Shown here piece after piece: positions 38,630 through 46,757 of a stretch of 46,757 nucleotides of DNA. This DNA is from Actinomyces ruminis (lineage in GTDB: Bacteria; Actinomycetota; Actinomycetes; Actinomycetales; Actinomycetaceae). The position numbers and the translations under genes were made by a program. The stretch's first letter is position 1; the number at the start of each line of letters is the position of its first letter. The notes beneath the pieces were generated by a model. The model made no database searches. It was given only the letters and a program-made list of their open reading frames with translations, and was not told the origin of the DNA. The DNA lies in assembly GCF_002154335.2 (NCBI RefSeq), contig NZ_MTPX02000025.1:1-46757 (forward strand). Reading direction: 5' to 3'.

Positions 38630-39268
38630 TCAGTCGACGATGCCGTACAGGCGGTCGCCGGCGTCGCCCAGGCCGGGCACGATGTAGGCGTGCTCGTTCA
38701 GGCGCTCGTCGCGGGCGGCGGTGACGACGGTGACGTCGGCGCGGTCGCCGACGGCTGCCTCCAGGGTTGCCAGTCCCTCCGGGGCGGCGATCAGGCAGAT
38801 GGCGGTCACGTCGCGGGCGCCGCGCTCCAGCAGATAGTTGATGGCGGCCACCAGGGTGTGGCCGGTGGCGAGCATGGGGTCGACGACGAAGCACTGGCGG
38901 CCGGACAGGTCGTCCGGCAGCCGGTTGGCATAGGTCTCCACCTCCAGGGTGTCCTCGTTGCGCTTCATGCCGAGGAAGCCGACCTCGGCGGTGGGCAGCA
39001 GCCGGGTCATTCCCTCGAGCATCCCCAGTCCGGCCCGCAGGATCGGCACCACGATCGGCCGTGGCTCGGCCAAGTGACGGCCGGTTGTGGCTGCCACCGG
39101 CGTCTGGATGTTGATCTCCTCGGTGCGCACGTCGCGCGTGGCCTCGTAGGCGAGGAGGGTGACCAGCTCGTCTACGAGCTGACGGAAGACGGCCGAGGGG
39201 GTCTTCTCGTCGCGCAGGACGGAGAGCTTGTGGTCAATGAGCGGATGATCGGCAACGTGCAGGCGCAT
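38630..39268 (-). CDS. upp: Uracil phosphoribosyltransferase
   Basis: 212-aa cytoplasmic pyrimidine-salvage enzyme that makes UMP from uracil and PRPP. Motifs: [17 protein letters not shown], the purine-binding-like [18 protein letters not shown], the PRPP-binding loop [20 protein letters not shown] and the uracil-binding C-terminus [16 protein letters not shown]. Length equals that of bacterial Upp. The ATG follows TAGGCT by 6 nt, so it is probably leaderless. It is a single gene. Confidence 0.97.
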   Translation of the reverse strand: MRLHVADHPLIDHKLSVLRDEKTPSAVFRQLVDELVTLLAYEATRDVRTEEINIQTPVAATTGRHLAEPRPIVVPILRAGLGMLEGMTRLLPTAEVGFLGMKRNEDTLEVETYANRLPDDLSGRQCFVVDPMLATGHTLVAAINYLLERGARDVTAICLIAAPEGLATLEAAVGDRADVTVVTAARDERLNEHAYIVPGLGDAGDRLYGIVD

Positions 39269-39274
39269 GGGCCA

Positions 39275-39280
39275 AGCCTA
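39275..39280 (-). promoter_or_regulatory. -10 box of upp, leaderless
   Basis: On the minus strand TAGGCT ends 7 nt before the A of the upp ATG, with no ribosome-binding site between them. Confidence 0.55.
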
Positions 39281-39396
39281 CGACGCCCGAAACGAGCTGA
39301 GGGTGGAATAGACCGGAGCGGGCGGCGGAGTGTGGTCCCGTCAGGATGCCGGTAGCCTCACAACGCTAGATACAAACGCGTTAAAGGATGAAGTCT

Positions 39397-39573
39397 ATGC
39401 GTAATATTAGTGTCGCCTCGATGCCTCGTGAGCGAATTAAGAGATCGTTCGAGAGCTGCGTCATGTTCCCATGGTGTGGTGTACGCTACAAAGCGGCGGC
39501 GAGTGTGCTATCGACAGAGGCGCCGCCAGTTCGATCACTACTACCACCTGCCCTGGGGGTTGAAGATGAGTAA
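39397..39573 (+). CDS. Possible upstream leader ORF
   Basis: 58 codons from ATG 39397 (AAAGGA 9 nt upstream), ending 8 bp inside the start of the amidase-like gene, so translation could be coupled. The peptide (MRNISVASMPRERIKRS...) is basic with no known motif. It could equally be a chance frame within a 5' UTR. Low confidence. Confidence 0.25.
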   Translation: MRNISVASMPRERIKRSFESCVMFPWCGVRYKAAASVLSTEAPPVRSLLPPALGVEDE

Positions 39574-40756
39574 GACAACAATGGCCAGACTGAAGATCGT
39601 TGTCGTACGTGGGCTCGGCGCGGCCACGCTGGTCACCACCGCTCTCGCGGTCACACCGCAGTTTCTCACGTCTGCGGTGGCCGCGAACTCGGTTGTTGAT
39701 GATGATGCGGTTCTCGCGGCGGTTGAGGAGTATCAGAGCAGTCTGGACGCTCTGTGGACTGATCCTGACACGGCGACAACAGCATCGCTTTTGACGTCCG
39801 CTCAGTCTGTTGTCATGGAGGTTCGTGACGGGATGAATGAGGACGGTACCCCGGTCGCATCCGCTGCTAGCGAGGTGACTCTGCTTCAGGCGACGGTTCA
39901 AGACGATGGCACAGTCCTGGCGGAGGTGAGCATATCTACAACCTTCACCTATGAGGGGATGGGTGATTCTGAGGCTCCCGGTGTTTGGAGTGACCGGCAC
40001 TCCATCCAGTTAACGGTCGATGATGCTGGTAATTACAGCGTGGCTGAGGACGTTGTCGAAAGCACTGAAGTAGTTGCAGGAACGGGGGATGTCCCCGACG
40101 ACTACGCCCCAGAGCGCTCCTCCGATACGCGCAGTAGCTCTGCTTCCATGGGAGGCGGTTCGGCCGGTAGTACTGCGGTCCCCGTGGCGTTCGTGCCGGC
40201 CTATAACACATCACCTCCCGACGTTGGTGCTATGGTGAATTATGCGCTGACTTGGACGAGTTCGCCGAACGATGGCGATGATGAGGATGACTTCAACTCC
40301 GAGTATCCGGTATTAAATAACAACTGCGCCAACTTTGCCTCACAAGTGTTGCGTGCCGGAGGTTGGGAGTACGATCAGGGGATTAATCCATGGTCGACGA
40401 GCTTCTGGGCTCCGAATCTTTGGGGGCCCGCTGGCGCTTCGCGGACATGGGTGAACTCGGCATATCAATACACTTATGTGGTCAATGGTTCCTACTTCTA
40501 TCTTGATAACATTTGGAACGCATCCGCTGGTGATCTATTGTATGTGGACTGGGATCCAGATGGTGTCGCGGACGGGACTATTGATCATGTCATGGTGGTG
40601 ACGTCTGTCAGTCTGACGGGTGTTCCGCGGGTCAGTCAAAAGACACCCAACCGGTCCAATATTCCGTTGACTCAGAGTATCCGCAATGCTGAGGCTCAGG
40701 GTAAGACAAGCATTGTCTGGTATGGACTTCAGCGTGATGAAATGCTTCCAAGGTAG
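39566..40756 (+). CDS. Secreted amidase-domain (amidase_6-like) protein
   Basis: 396-aa exported protein. An N-terminal signal/TM (VVRGLGAATLVTTALAVTPQ, cut near AVAANS) leads to an acidic region of about 150 residues that resembles a beta-rich NTF2/adhesin-like spacer, then a Ser/Gly linker and a C-terminal papain-like amidase domain: YNTSPPDVGAMVNYAL at its start, NNNCANFASQVLRAGGW with the catalytic cysteine, and GTIDHVMVVTSVS with the catalytic histidine. This resembles the putative amidase domain found in Gram-positive surface proteins, suggesting peptidoglycan or peptide hydrolysis outside the cell. ATG 39566 has a weak GGGGGTTGAAG upstream. GC content is visibly lower than in the neighbours (34 of 60 in one sampled line). 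The target is unknown. Confidence 0.75.
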   Translation: MSKTTMARLKIVVVRGLGAATLVTTALAVTPQFLTSAVAANSVVDDDAVLAAVEEYQSSLDALWTDPDTATTASLLTSAQSVVMEVRDGMNEDGTPVASAASEVTLLQATVQDDGTVLAEVSISTTFTYEGMGDSEAPGVWSDRHSIQLTVDDAGNYSVAEDVVESTEVVAGTGDVPDDYAPERSSDTRSSSASMGGGSAGSTAVPVAFVPAYNTSPPDVGAMVNYALTWTSSPNDGDDEDDFNSEYPVLNNNCANFASQVLRAGGWEYDQGINPWSTSFWAPNLWGPAGASRTWVNSAYQYTYVVNGSYFYLDNIWNASAGDLLYVDWDPDGVADGTIDHVMVVTSVSLTGVPRVSQKTPNRSNIPLTQSIRNAEAQGKTSIVWYGLQRDEMLPR

Positions 40757-40958
40757 GTTCGGTGGTAGAATGTCAATGCAATGCCGATAACACTCTCGGT
40801 TAAGTTCATTGGCTAGGGTGGGTGGATCTGGCGTTGTCGTATCCAGAATGTCGGTGGTGTGGGTGATGAAATGCTAGTGAAACTGCGCGTCGAGTTCTCT
40901 GGTCTTCAGGATGAACTTCGATCGGGTCGTGTAATCTGTTAGTCACAGGAGCATAGCT

Positions 40959-41351
40959 ATGAACCCCGGTATTCTTCTGGGCATTGTTGTGAATGTGCTA
41001 TTCGGTGCGCTGTTCGTCACAGCAATTGCACTTCCCTGGACGCGGTTCGGACATGGTACCGGCCGTGGCGCCAGGGTCTTGGCAACCGTAGTCGCGGCTG
41101 TCATGGTCGGCATAACCTGGTCGTACACGCTTGCGGACGTTCAGACTACCGGACCCGGCGGCGGCGCGGTATGGTGCGGAAGCAGCTGTGCATTCATGCT
41201 GGACCCGCGACTTCAGAAGTTTGAGGGGCTGCCGCGCGAGTGCATTGTCCATAGCTGGATCGCCGTGGCCGTGCTGTTCGCCCTTGCTGTCGCGACGCTA
41301 GTGGCGCAGCGTTACGTATTGCGCCTGGTTGCTCGGCGACGGCGTCATTGA
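40959..41351 (+). CDS. Small membrane protein, unknown function
   Basis: 130-aa protein with three predicted TM segments (LLGIVVNVLFGALFVTAIAL, VLATVVAAVMVGITWSYTLA and WIAVAVLFALAVATLVAQRY) and an extracytoplasmic loop containing three cysteines (AVWCGSSCAF and PRECIVH). The C-terminus is basic (LVARRRRH), so it should face the cytoplasm. CAGGAG precedes the ATG, and TAATCT about 20 bp earlier may be a -10 box. It follows the amidase-like gene by 202 bp in the same direction and shares its moderate GC. Family not recognised. Confidence 0.65.
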   Translation: MNPGILLGIVVNVLFGALFVTAIALPWTRFGHGTGRGARVLATVVAAVMVGITWSYTLADVQTTGPGGGAVWCGSSCAFMLDPRLQKFEGLPRECIVHSWIAVAVLFALAVATLVAQRYVLRLVARRRRH

Positions 41352-41390
41352 ATGCCGCACGCGCGCCGCGGGCGGGTCGCAGGTCCAGCC

Positions 41391-43510
41391 TCAGACGGTC
41401 TCGGCGGCGCCCAGGTACTCCAGCCAGCGCTCGTAGTGGTCCAGGACGTCGTGGGCGACCTGCTCGCGCGACCAGTCCATGACGTCGTAGCCCTGGCCGC
41501 CGCCGCGGGGGCGCACCTCCAGGCGGACGGTGAGGTCGTCGGCCTCGTGGATCACCACGCCGAAGGCTGGCACCGGTGCCTGCACCATGCGCACCGCGTA
41601 ACGGAAGTGGGAACCGGTGCGACGCTCGCCCTGCGTCTCGGTCGCCTGCACCAGCGTCGGCGGGGGTGTGACCTCGAGGGTGGCGGAGCCCAGGAAGTTG
41701 CGCTCGTCGTCGGGATCCTGTGCCTCGGGACCGGCGACGACGACCTCGGCCACCAGGTCCTCCTTGCGCAGCTCGTCGGCGACCGCTTCCAGGGCCGGAA
41801 CGACGCGGTTGGACATGGCGCGCTGGGCGCGGGCCGGGGAGACGACGTCGAAGGTGTGCGACAGCCGGTCGCGCCAGGGAATCCGGTTCATGCCGGCGGC
41901 GGTGCCCGTGGCCCCCAGCAGCCGGTTGCGGTTGGCGATGCCGCGGGCCTGCTCGCGGGTGGCTCGGTACGCATGGCGCGCCACAGTCCGGCCATGACGG
42001 CGATGATGACGAAGGAGAACGGCAGGGCCATGACGATGGTGGCCTGCTGCAGGATGGGGATACCGCCGGCCACGAGCATCGCGATGGTGAGCACACCGGT
42101 CAGGGCGGCCCAGAAGATGCGCAGCCAGGCGGGGGCGTCCTGCGGGTCGCCGTGGTAGGTCGGCAGGGCGCGGCTGGACAGGTTGGCCATGACCAGGGCG
42201 CCGGAGTCTGCGCTGGTGACGTAGAACAGGATTCCGATGAACAGGGACAGTGCGATCAGGAACTTCCCTCCGGGCAGGTAGCTGAGCAGCGTGTACAGCC
42301 CCTGTTCCGGCTGCTCCACCGTCAGCTCGGCGAAGTCGAGGTTGCCCGAGCGGATCAGGTCCAGGGCGCTGTTGCCGAAGATCGACACCCACATGGTGAC
42401 GTAGGAGAAGGGCAGTACCAGGGAGCCGACCACGAACTCGCGCACGGTACGGCCGCGCGAGATGCGCGCCAGGAACATGCCGACGAAGGCGGCCCAGGTG
42501 ATCCACCAGGCCCAGAAGAACAGTGTCCAGCTGTTGAGCCACTCGGTGGGACGGTCGTAGGCGTAGGTCTCCAGGGTCAGGCCGGGGAAGTGGGTGACGA
42601 AGTCGCCGATATTGCCGACCAGGGCGTCGATCAGGAAGGCGGTGTTCCCGGTCAGCAGCACCCACAGGGCCAGTCCGACTGCGAGCAGCACGTTGATGTT
42701 GGACAGCACGCGCACGCCCCGGTCGACGCCGGAAACGGCGGAGACGGTGGCCATGATGACGCTCAGTGCGATCAGGCCGATCTGGGTGGCGGTCCCCTGC
42801 GGGAGGCCGAACAGGATGGTGAGGGCTACGTTCAACTGGACGACGCCCACACCGAGCGAGGCGGAGATGCCGACGGCCCCACCCACCAGGGCGGCGGCGT
42901 CGACGACGTCGCCGAGCAGGCCGTCCACGCGGTCGCCGAGCAGCGGCCGCAGGGTGGAACGTACGGCCAGCGGCTGGTGCCGCCGGTAGGCGAAGTAGCC
43001 CAGTGCCATACCGAGGATCGAGTACAGGCCCCAGCCGCTGATGCCGTAGTGGAGCAGGGTGAGCACGATGCCGTTGCGTGCCGCCTCGACGGTCTGGGCG
43101 TCACCGGTCGGCGGGTTCATGTATTGGGCCACCGGCTCGGCGACCGCGTAGAACATGATTCCCGTCCCCACACCTGCGGCGAAGAGCATGGCGGCCCAGG
43201 AGAAGGTGGAGAAGTCCGGGGTGGAGTTGTCCGGTCCCAGGCGGATCTTCCCGAACTTCGACAACGCCAGGACGATCACGAACAGCAACGCGGCCGTTAC
43301 CAACAGGATGTAGAAGGAGCCGAACCAGCGTCCGGCCCAGGATACGGCGGCATTGAAGGCGGTGGAGACCGTCTCCGGGGCCACGATGGCGGCGCCGGCG
43401 ATGGTGGCGATGATGGCCGCCGAGACGGCGAAGACCACCGGGTTCAGCCGGCGCTGCTCAGGGGCTTCGGATGTTGTTGGCGTCGTCTGATTGCTGGGTG
43501 AATCAGGCAC
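41391..43510 (-). CDS. BCCT-family choline/betaine transporter (one frame break)
   Basis: About 706 aa after repair. Twelve TM segments and the diagnostic BCCT tryptophan-rich motif (WTLFFWAWWITWAAFVGMFL, then ARISRGRTVREF). GTGIMFYAVAEPVAQYMNPP and SADSGALVMANLSS are also family blocks. A C-terminal cytoplasmic domain of about 190 residues (RLSHTFDVVSPARAQRAMS to YLGAAETV) resembles the BetT osmosensing tail. The GTG start at 43510 has AAGGAG 6 nt upstream. Near 41962 the frame breaks; one added base gives AMRTEATREQARGIANRN. It probably takes up choline or glycine betaine with Na+ or H+ as an osmoprotectant. It stands alone. Choline versus betaine is not decided. Confidence 0.9.
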
Positions 43511-43521
43511 TTGCACTCCTT

Positions 43522-43549
43522 GATGCATGGGGATGCATTGGTGATGCGT
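43522..43549. repeat. Three GATGC(A/G)T repeats in the BCCT leader
   Basis: GATGCAT at 43522 and 43532 and GATGCGT at 43543, spaced 10-11 bp (one helical turn), immediately upstream of the BCCT ribosome-binding site. The first two also form an ATGCAT-GGGG-ATGCAT dyad. Possible regulator site. Confidence 0.45.
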
Positions 43550-44346
<797 letters not shown>

Positions 44347-44413
44347 TGAGCGACCTCGCAGGCAGCTGGGGTTGGGCATTGGGTGGCACGACGTGTAACC
44401 TGTCGGACTGCTA

Positions 44414-44502
44414 GGTAGCGTGTCCGAGCGGCCGAAGGTGCAGATCTCGAAAGTCTGTGTGGTTCATAGCCACCCTGGGTTCGAATCCCAGCGCTACCGC
44501 CA
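44414..44502 (+). tRNA. tRNA-Ser (CGA)
   Basis: Class II tRNA. The acceptor stem GGTAGCG (44414-44420) pairs with CGCTACC (44492-44498), then discriminator G and encoded CCA (44500-44502). Anticodon loop CTCGAAA gives anticodon CGA, reading UCG. A long variable arm follows (TGTGGTTCATAGCCACC), and the T-arm is CTGGGTTCGAATCCCAG. No integrase or att duplication is seen next to it. Confidence 0.96.
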
Positions 44503-44506
44503 AACC

Positions 44507-44550
44507 GATCCCCGGAGTCCAGACGAGAAGTCGGAGTCCGGGGATCTTTT
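44507..44550 (+). terminator. Intrinsic terminator of tRNA-Ser
   Basis: GATCCCCGGA (44507-44516) pairs with TCCGGGGATC (44537-44546), followed by TTTT. It starts 5 bp after the tRNA CCA. Confidence 0.85.
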
Positions 44551-44675
44551 CATGTCGCGGTGGGGTCCCAGTGGGTACAACGGAACGAGCGTCGCCCGGG
44601 TGCGGGCCTGGGCCCGCGCGGCGGGCGGCGTGACCGCTAGTGCCCTGGAGCCACGCACACGCGTTTGTGTCAGGA

Positions 44676-44751
44676 ACACGAGTTTCGGAGCTTTGCACGT
44701 GCCCTGCACCCACCAACCTCCAAGACTCGTGTCTTTGCGGGGAACTCGTGT
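44676..44751. repeat. Imperfect inverted repeat ACACGAGT...ACTCGTGT
   Basis: The left arm at 44676-44690 (ACACGAGTTTCGGAG) pairs, with two mismatches, with 44718-44732. A further right arm, AACTCGTGT (44743-44751), can pair instead with the same left arm. It lies in the 340-bp gap between the tRNA-Ser terminator and the NTF2-like gene. No gene was recognised in that gap. Confidence 0.5.
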
Positions 44752-44890
44752 ACGAGCCGCGGTGTACCAGACGCATGCCCGGGAGCGGACTCGCAAGGGC
44801 CGACCTGCCCCGCCCGCCGTTGTCCGCACAACCTCGGGTGTCCTGCCAGGGCCTGGTTCGGCGTCGTCGTCAAGCCATAAAGTCCGGACT

Positions 44891-45310
44891 ATGCCTGCGA
44901 TGAAACCGCCCGTGCACCCGGCCGACTCCGAAGGCGCGTCGATCCGGCTGTACCGCCTACTCTGCGACGCCATGGTTGCGGCGGACACGGCCGCCATCGA
45001 CGCCCTGCTCACCGAGGACTGCGTCCTGACCCATATGACCGGCTACCCCCAGCCCAAGGTCGAGTGGCTGTCCGACATCCGCGATGGAACCCTGACCTAC
45101 CACTCCTCGCAGTTCGTCTCCGCCGAGCCCGACACCATCGACGCCTTCCCCGTGGTGCGCGGTCGCTCCCGCACCAACGCGACGGTCTGGGGCGTGCGCG
45201 GCACCTGGAACCTGCAAATCGTCGGGTACGTCGTCCCGGATCCCGCCGCCAGCACCGCGCGCAACCCAACCGGTTGGCGCTTCAGCCGCCTGGACGCCAG
45301 CCGTTTCTAG
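44891..45310 (+). CDS. NTF2-like/SnoaL-like family protein
   Basis: 139-aa small cone-fold protein of the nuclear-transport-factor-2 superfamily (DUF4440/SnoaL-like). It has the typical start IRLYRLLCDAMVAADTAAID, the ALLTEDCVLTHMTGYPQPK turn and the strand pair NATVWGVRGTWNLQIVGYVV, followed by WRFSRLDASRF. Such proteins are small-molecule isomerases/hydrolases or binding proteins; the substrate is unknown. The ATG follows TAAAGT by 7 nt, consistent with a leaderless start. It is convergent with hrpB. Confidence 0.75.
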   Translation: MPAMKPPVHPADSEGASIRLYRLLCDAMVAADTAAIDALLTEDCVLTHMTGYPQPKVEWLSDIRDGTLTYHSSQFVSAEPDTIDAFPVVRGRSRTNATVWGVRGTWNLQIVGYVVPDPAASTARNPTGWRFSRLDASRF

Positions 45311-45314
45311 ACGG

Positions 45315-45436
45315 TGTCATGAAATGCACCGCTTTACGCCCAGCCGTTGTCGCATCTGCCGACTCGCTCGCGGCGACACGCGGTTAGTCGTCACTTGACG
45401 GCGGTCGGCGCTCGGAAAGTGGTGCATTTGGTGACA
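45315..45436. repeat. 122-bp element with 21-bp terminal inverted repeats
   Basis: TGTCATGAAATGCACCGCTT... (45315-45335) matches the reverse complement of 45416-45436 at 18 of 21 positions. An inner dyad, CGACT (45360-45364) and AGTCG (45386-45390), makes the whole a long imperfect hairpin. It lies between convergent genes. It could be a terminator, or a MITE-like non-autonomous element with ends TGTCA/TGACA. No clear target duplication was seen. Confidence 0.55.
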
Positions 45437-45466
45437 AGGGCTAGGTCCAGAAACGAAGGGACGCCG

Positions 45467-46757
45467 CTAGTTCGGGCGTCGCCCGGTGCCGCGGATGGCC
45501 GGCGCTGTCCACGGGTCCTCCGGCCACGCGTGCTTGGGGTAGCGTCCGCGCAGCTCGGCCCGCACCTGTGGGTAGCCCTGCTGCCAGAAGGAGCGCAGGT
45601 CATCGGTGATCGCCACCGGCCGCCGCGCCGGCGACAGCAGATGAATGACCACGCTCACGCGCCCGTCGACGATCCGCGGGGTGTCCGCCCAGCCGAAGCA
45701 CTCCTGCACCCGCACCGCCAGCACCGGACGTTCCAGCGCCTCGCCCCGCTCACCCACATAGTCCACGCGCACCTGCGAGCCCGACGGCACCTGCAGTCGC
45801 TCCGGCACCAACTCGTCCAGTCGCGCGGCCGCCGGCCAGGGCAGCAGGGCACGCAGGCACGCCGTTATGTCCAGTCGACTCAGGTCGAAGCGCCCGCCGG
45901 ACCTGGCCGCCAGCGCCTTTACGTCCGGAATCAGCCACTCGTCGGCGCGTTGTAGGAGCGCGGCGTCGTCGACCGCGGGCCAGGGCTCGCCCAGTGTCCG
46001 GTGCAGTAGCGCCAAGCGCGCCCGCAGCTCGGCGGCACCACGCCAGGGCAGCACTCCGAGCCCTTCGCCGCGGCACCGTTCGACGATGGCGTCCGCCACC
46101 TGCGCCGGTGTCGGCGCCCCATCGGAAACGGATGCCAGCTGAATCGCGCCCAGACGGCGCACCCGTTCCACCCGCAGCCGGTCTCCATCCCAGCGGGTGT
46201 GCGCGTCCTCGGACAGCCAGGCGTCGGCCACCGCCAGCGCGAGCGCTTCGTCGATCGGTGCGGCCGCCCGGATCGTCGCCTCGGCGGTTCCCGGGGCGCG
46301 GTCTACGTCGGCCACCGCCAGCCACTCCGCCGCGGCCAACGGTGAGTCCGCGGGCAGTCGCAGCCCGGTCCCGCCGACGCTGGCGTAGCTGGCCGGACGC
46401 CCCGCGCCGGGCGCGGGGCCGCGACGGCGGGCGATCCACTCCGGGTGGGCCAATGCCGCAACCAGCCCGACGGCGTCAGCCGCACTCGGACCGACCAAGC
46501 CGCCTAAGCCGGTGGCGGGGTCGTCGGCCGGCTTCGTGCCGGCCCCGCTGCGGTCGGCGCCAGGTTGGGTGGCGGTGGCAGGCGGGTCGGCGTGTCTCCC
46601 GGCCGGGTGCCGACGTGCAGCCTTCTCCAGACGCCTGGCCTCAACCCGCCAGGCCCGCTCCTGCGGGCCACGGCGGACGCTGCGCGCCAGCGCGGCCAGG
46701 TCGGCCTGGGGCGCACGCAGGTCGGCGGTCAGCAGCGCGGTCGCCTCGGCGGCACGG
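45467..46757 (-). CDS. hrpB: ATP-dependent helicase HrpB, C-terminal part
   Basis: Partial gene: the frame is open to the right edge, so about 429 C-terminal residues are present and the N-terminal DEAH helicase core lies outside the window. It starts within the helicase-associated region (AEATALLTADLRAPQADLAA, then RSVRRGP). It continues through VGLVAALAHPEWIARRRG and ASVGGTGLRLPADSPLAAAE, and ends with the HrpB_C domain: LQVPSGSQVRVDYV, VLAVRVQECFGWADTPRI and a VVIHLLSPARRPVAITDDLR block. FWQQGYPQVRAELRGRYPKH then PEDPW is the characteristic end of HrpB. A poorly conserved Ala/Asp/Pro-rich stretch (about 46500-46620) is inserted between the two parts. Its role in the cell is poorly defined (RNA helicase family). 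Confidence 0.93.
   Translation of the reverse strand, partial: RAAEATALLTADLRAPQADLAALARSVRRGPQERAWRVEARRLEKAARRHPAGRHADPPATATQPGADRSGAGTKPADDPATGLGGLVGPSAADAVGLVAALAHPEWIARRRGPAPGAGRPASYASVGGTGLRLPADSPLAAAEWLAVADVDRAPGTAEATIRAAAPIDEALALAVADAWLSEDAHTRWDGDRLRVERVRRLGAIQLASVSDGAPTPAQVADAIVERCRGEGLGVLPWRGAAELRARLALLHRTLGEPWPAVDDAALLQRADEWLIPDVKALAARSGGRFDLSRLDITACLRALLPWPAAARLDELVPERLQVPSGSQVRVDYVGERGEALERPVLAVRVQECFGWADTPRIVDGRVSVVIHLLSPARRPVAITDDLRSFWQQGYPQVRAELRGRYPKHAWPEDPWTAPAIRGTGRRPN

Noticed and set aside
41720..43501. A 593-codon open frame on the plus strand rich in Gly, Gln, Asp and His
   Set aside because: It is the antisense shadow of the BCCT transporter, whose TM segments and Trp-rich motif are unmistakable.
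44414..44502. tRNA-Ser as an attachment site of an integrated element
   Set aside because: No integrase, no duplicated tRNA 3' end and no element-like genes were seen on either side.

Overview
The window is a high-GC actinobacterial chromosome segment, most likely from Actinomycetaceae (Actinomyces-like). The basis is strongly GC-biased third codon positions, GTG starts, a two-TM TPM-type protein like those annotated DUF5129 in Actinomyces, a DUF5926 protein, a class I fructose-bisphosphate aldolase, and several leaderless promoters in which a TANNNT box ends 7-8 nt before the start codon. No phage, integrase, transposase gene or CRISPR array was seen. The genus is an inference.

Layout. (1) 0.1-2.5 kb: pgm and, divergently, ridA. 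(2) 2.5-11.3 kb: a minus-strand catabolic operon (PfkB kinase, two ABC sugar permeases, sugar-binding lipoprotein, PIG-L deacetylase, Gfo/Idh/MocA oxidoreductase) divergent from a DeoR-type regulator and a GH4 glycosidase. (3) 11.4-12.6 kb: a helically phased 21-bp repeat array, about 0.9 kb with no recognisable gene, and a strong hairpin. (4) 12.6-18.3 kb: TPM/DUF5129 protein, DUF5926 protein, fructosamine-kinase-family protein, class I aldolase with an operator inside its promoter, and an orphan gene. (5) 18.4-24.3 kb: a lactose/beta-galactoside module (GPH permease, GH2 beta-galactosidase, LacI regulator) with two matching operators. (6) 24.3-25.6 kb: orphan genes. (7) 25.7-33.3 kb: a lower-GC starch/maltodextrin cassette (secreted GH13 amylase, binding lipoprotein, two permeases, cytoplasmic GH13, LacI regulator). 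(8) 33.4-38.6 kb: low-molecular-weight phosphatase, alpha/beta hydrolase, and a methionine ABC transporter metNIQ behind a SAM-riboswitch-like leader. (9) 38.6-46.8 kb: upp, a lower-GC secreted amidase-like protein and small membrane protein, a BCCT transporter, tadA, tRNA-Ser(CGA), an NTF2-like protein and the C-terminal part of hrpB, which runs off the right edge.

How the parts work together. Three carbohydrate modules each carry their own regulator (DeoR, LacI, LacI). They feed hexose phosphates toward Pgm and the aldolase. Neither sugar ABC system has an ATPase gene here, so both probably share an MsiK-like ATPase encoded elsewhere. The methionine importer appears to be controlled by SAM at the RNA level.

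Quality warning. Thirteen frame breaks occur in twelve genes. In all thirteen the reading frame moves as expected for exactly one missing base, and none needs an inserted base. The affected genes include tadA and metN. This looks like a deletion-biased sequencing or assembly error profile rather than gene decay. I therefore annotate these as whole genes with a marked break instead of as pseudogenes.
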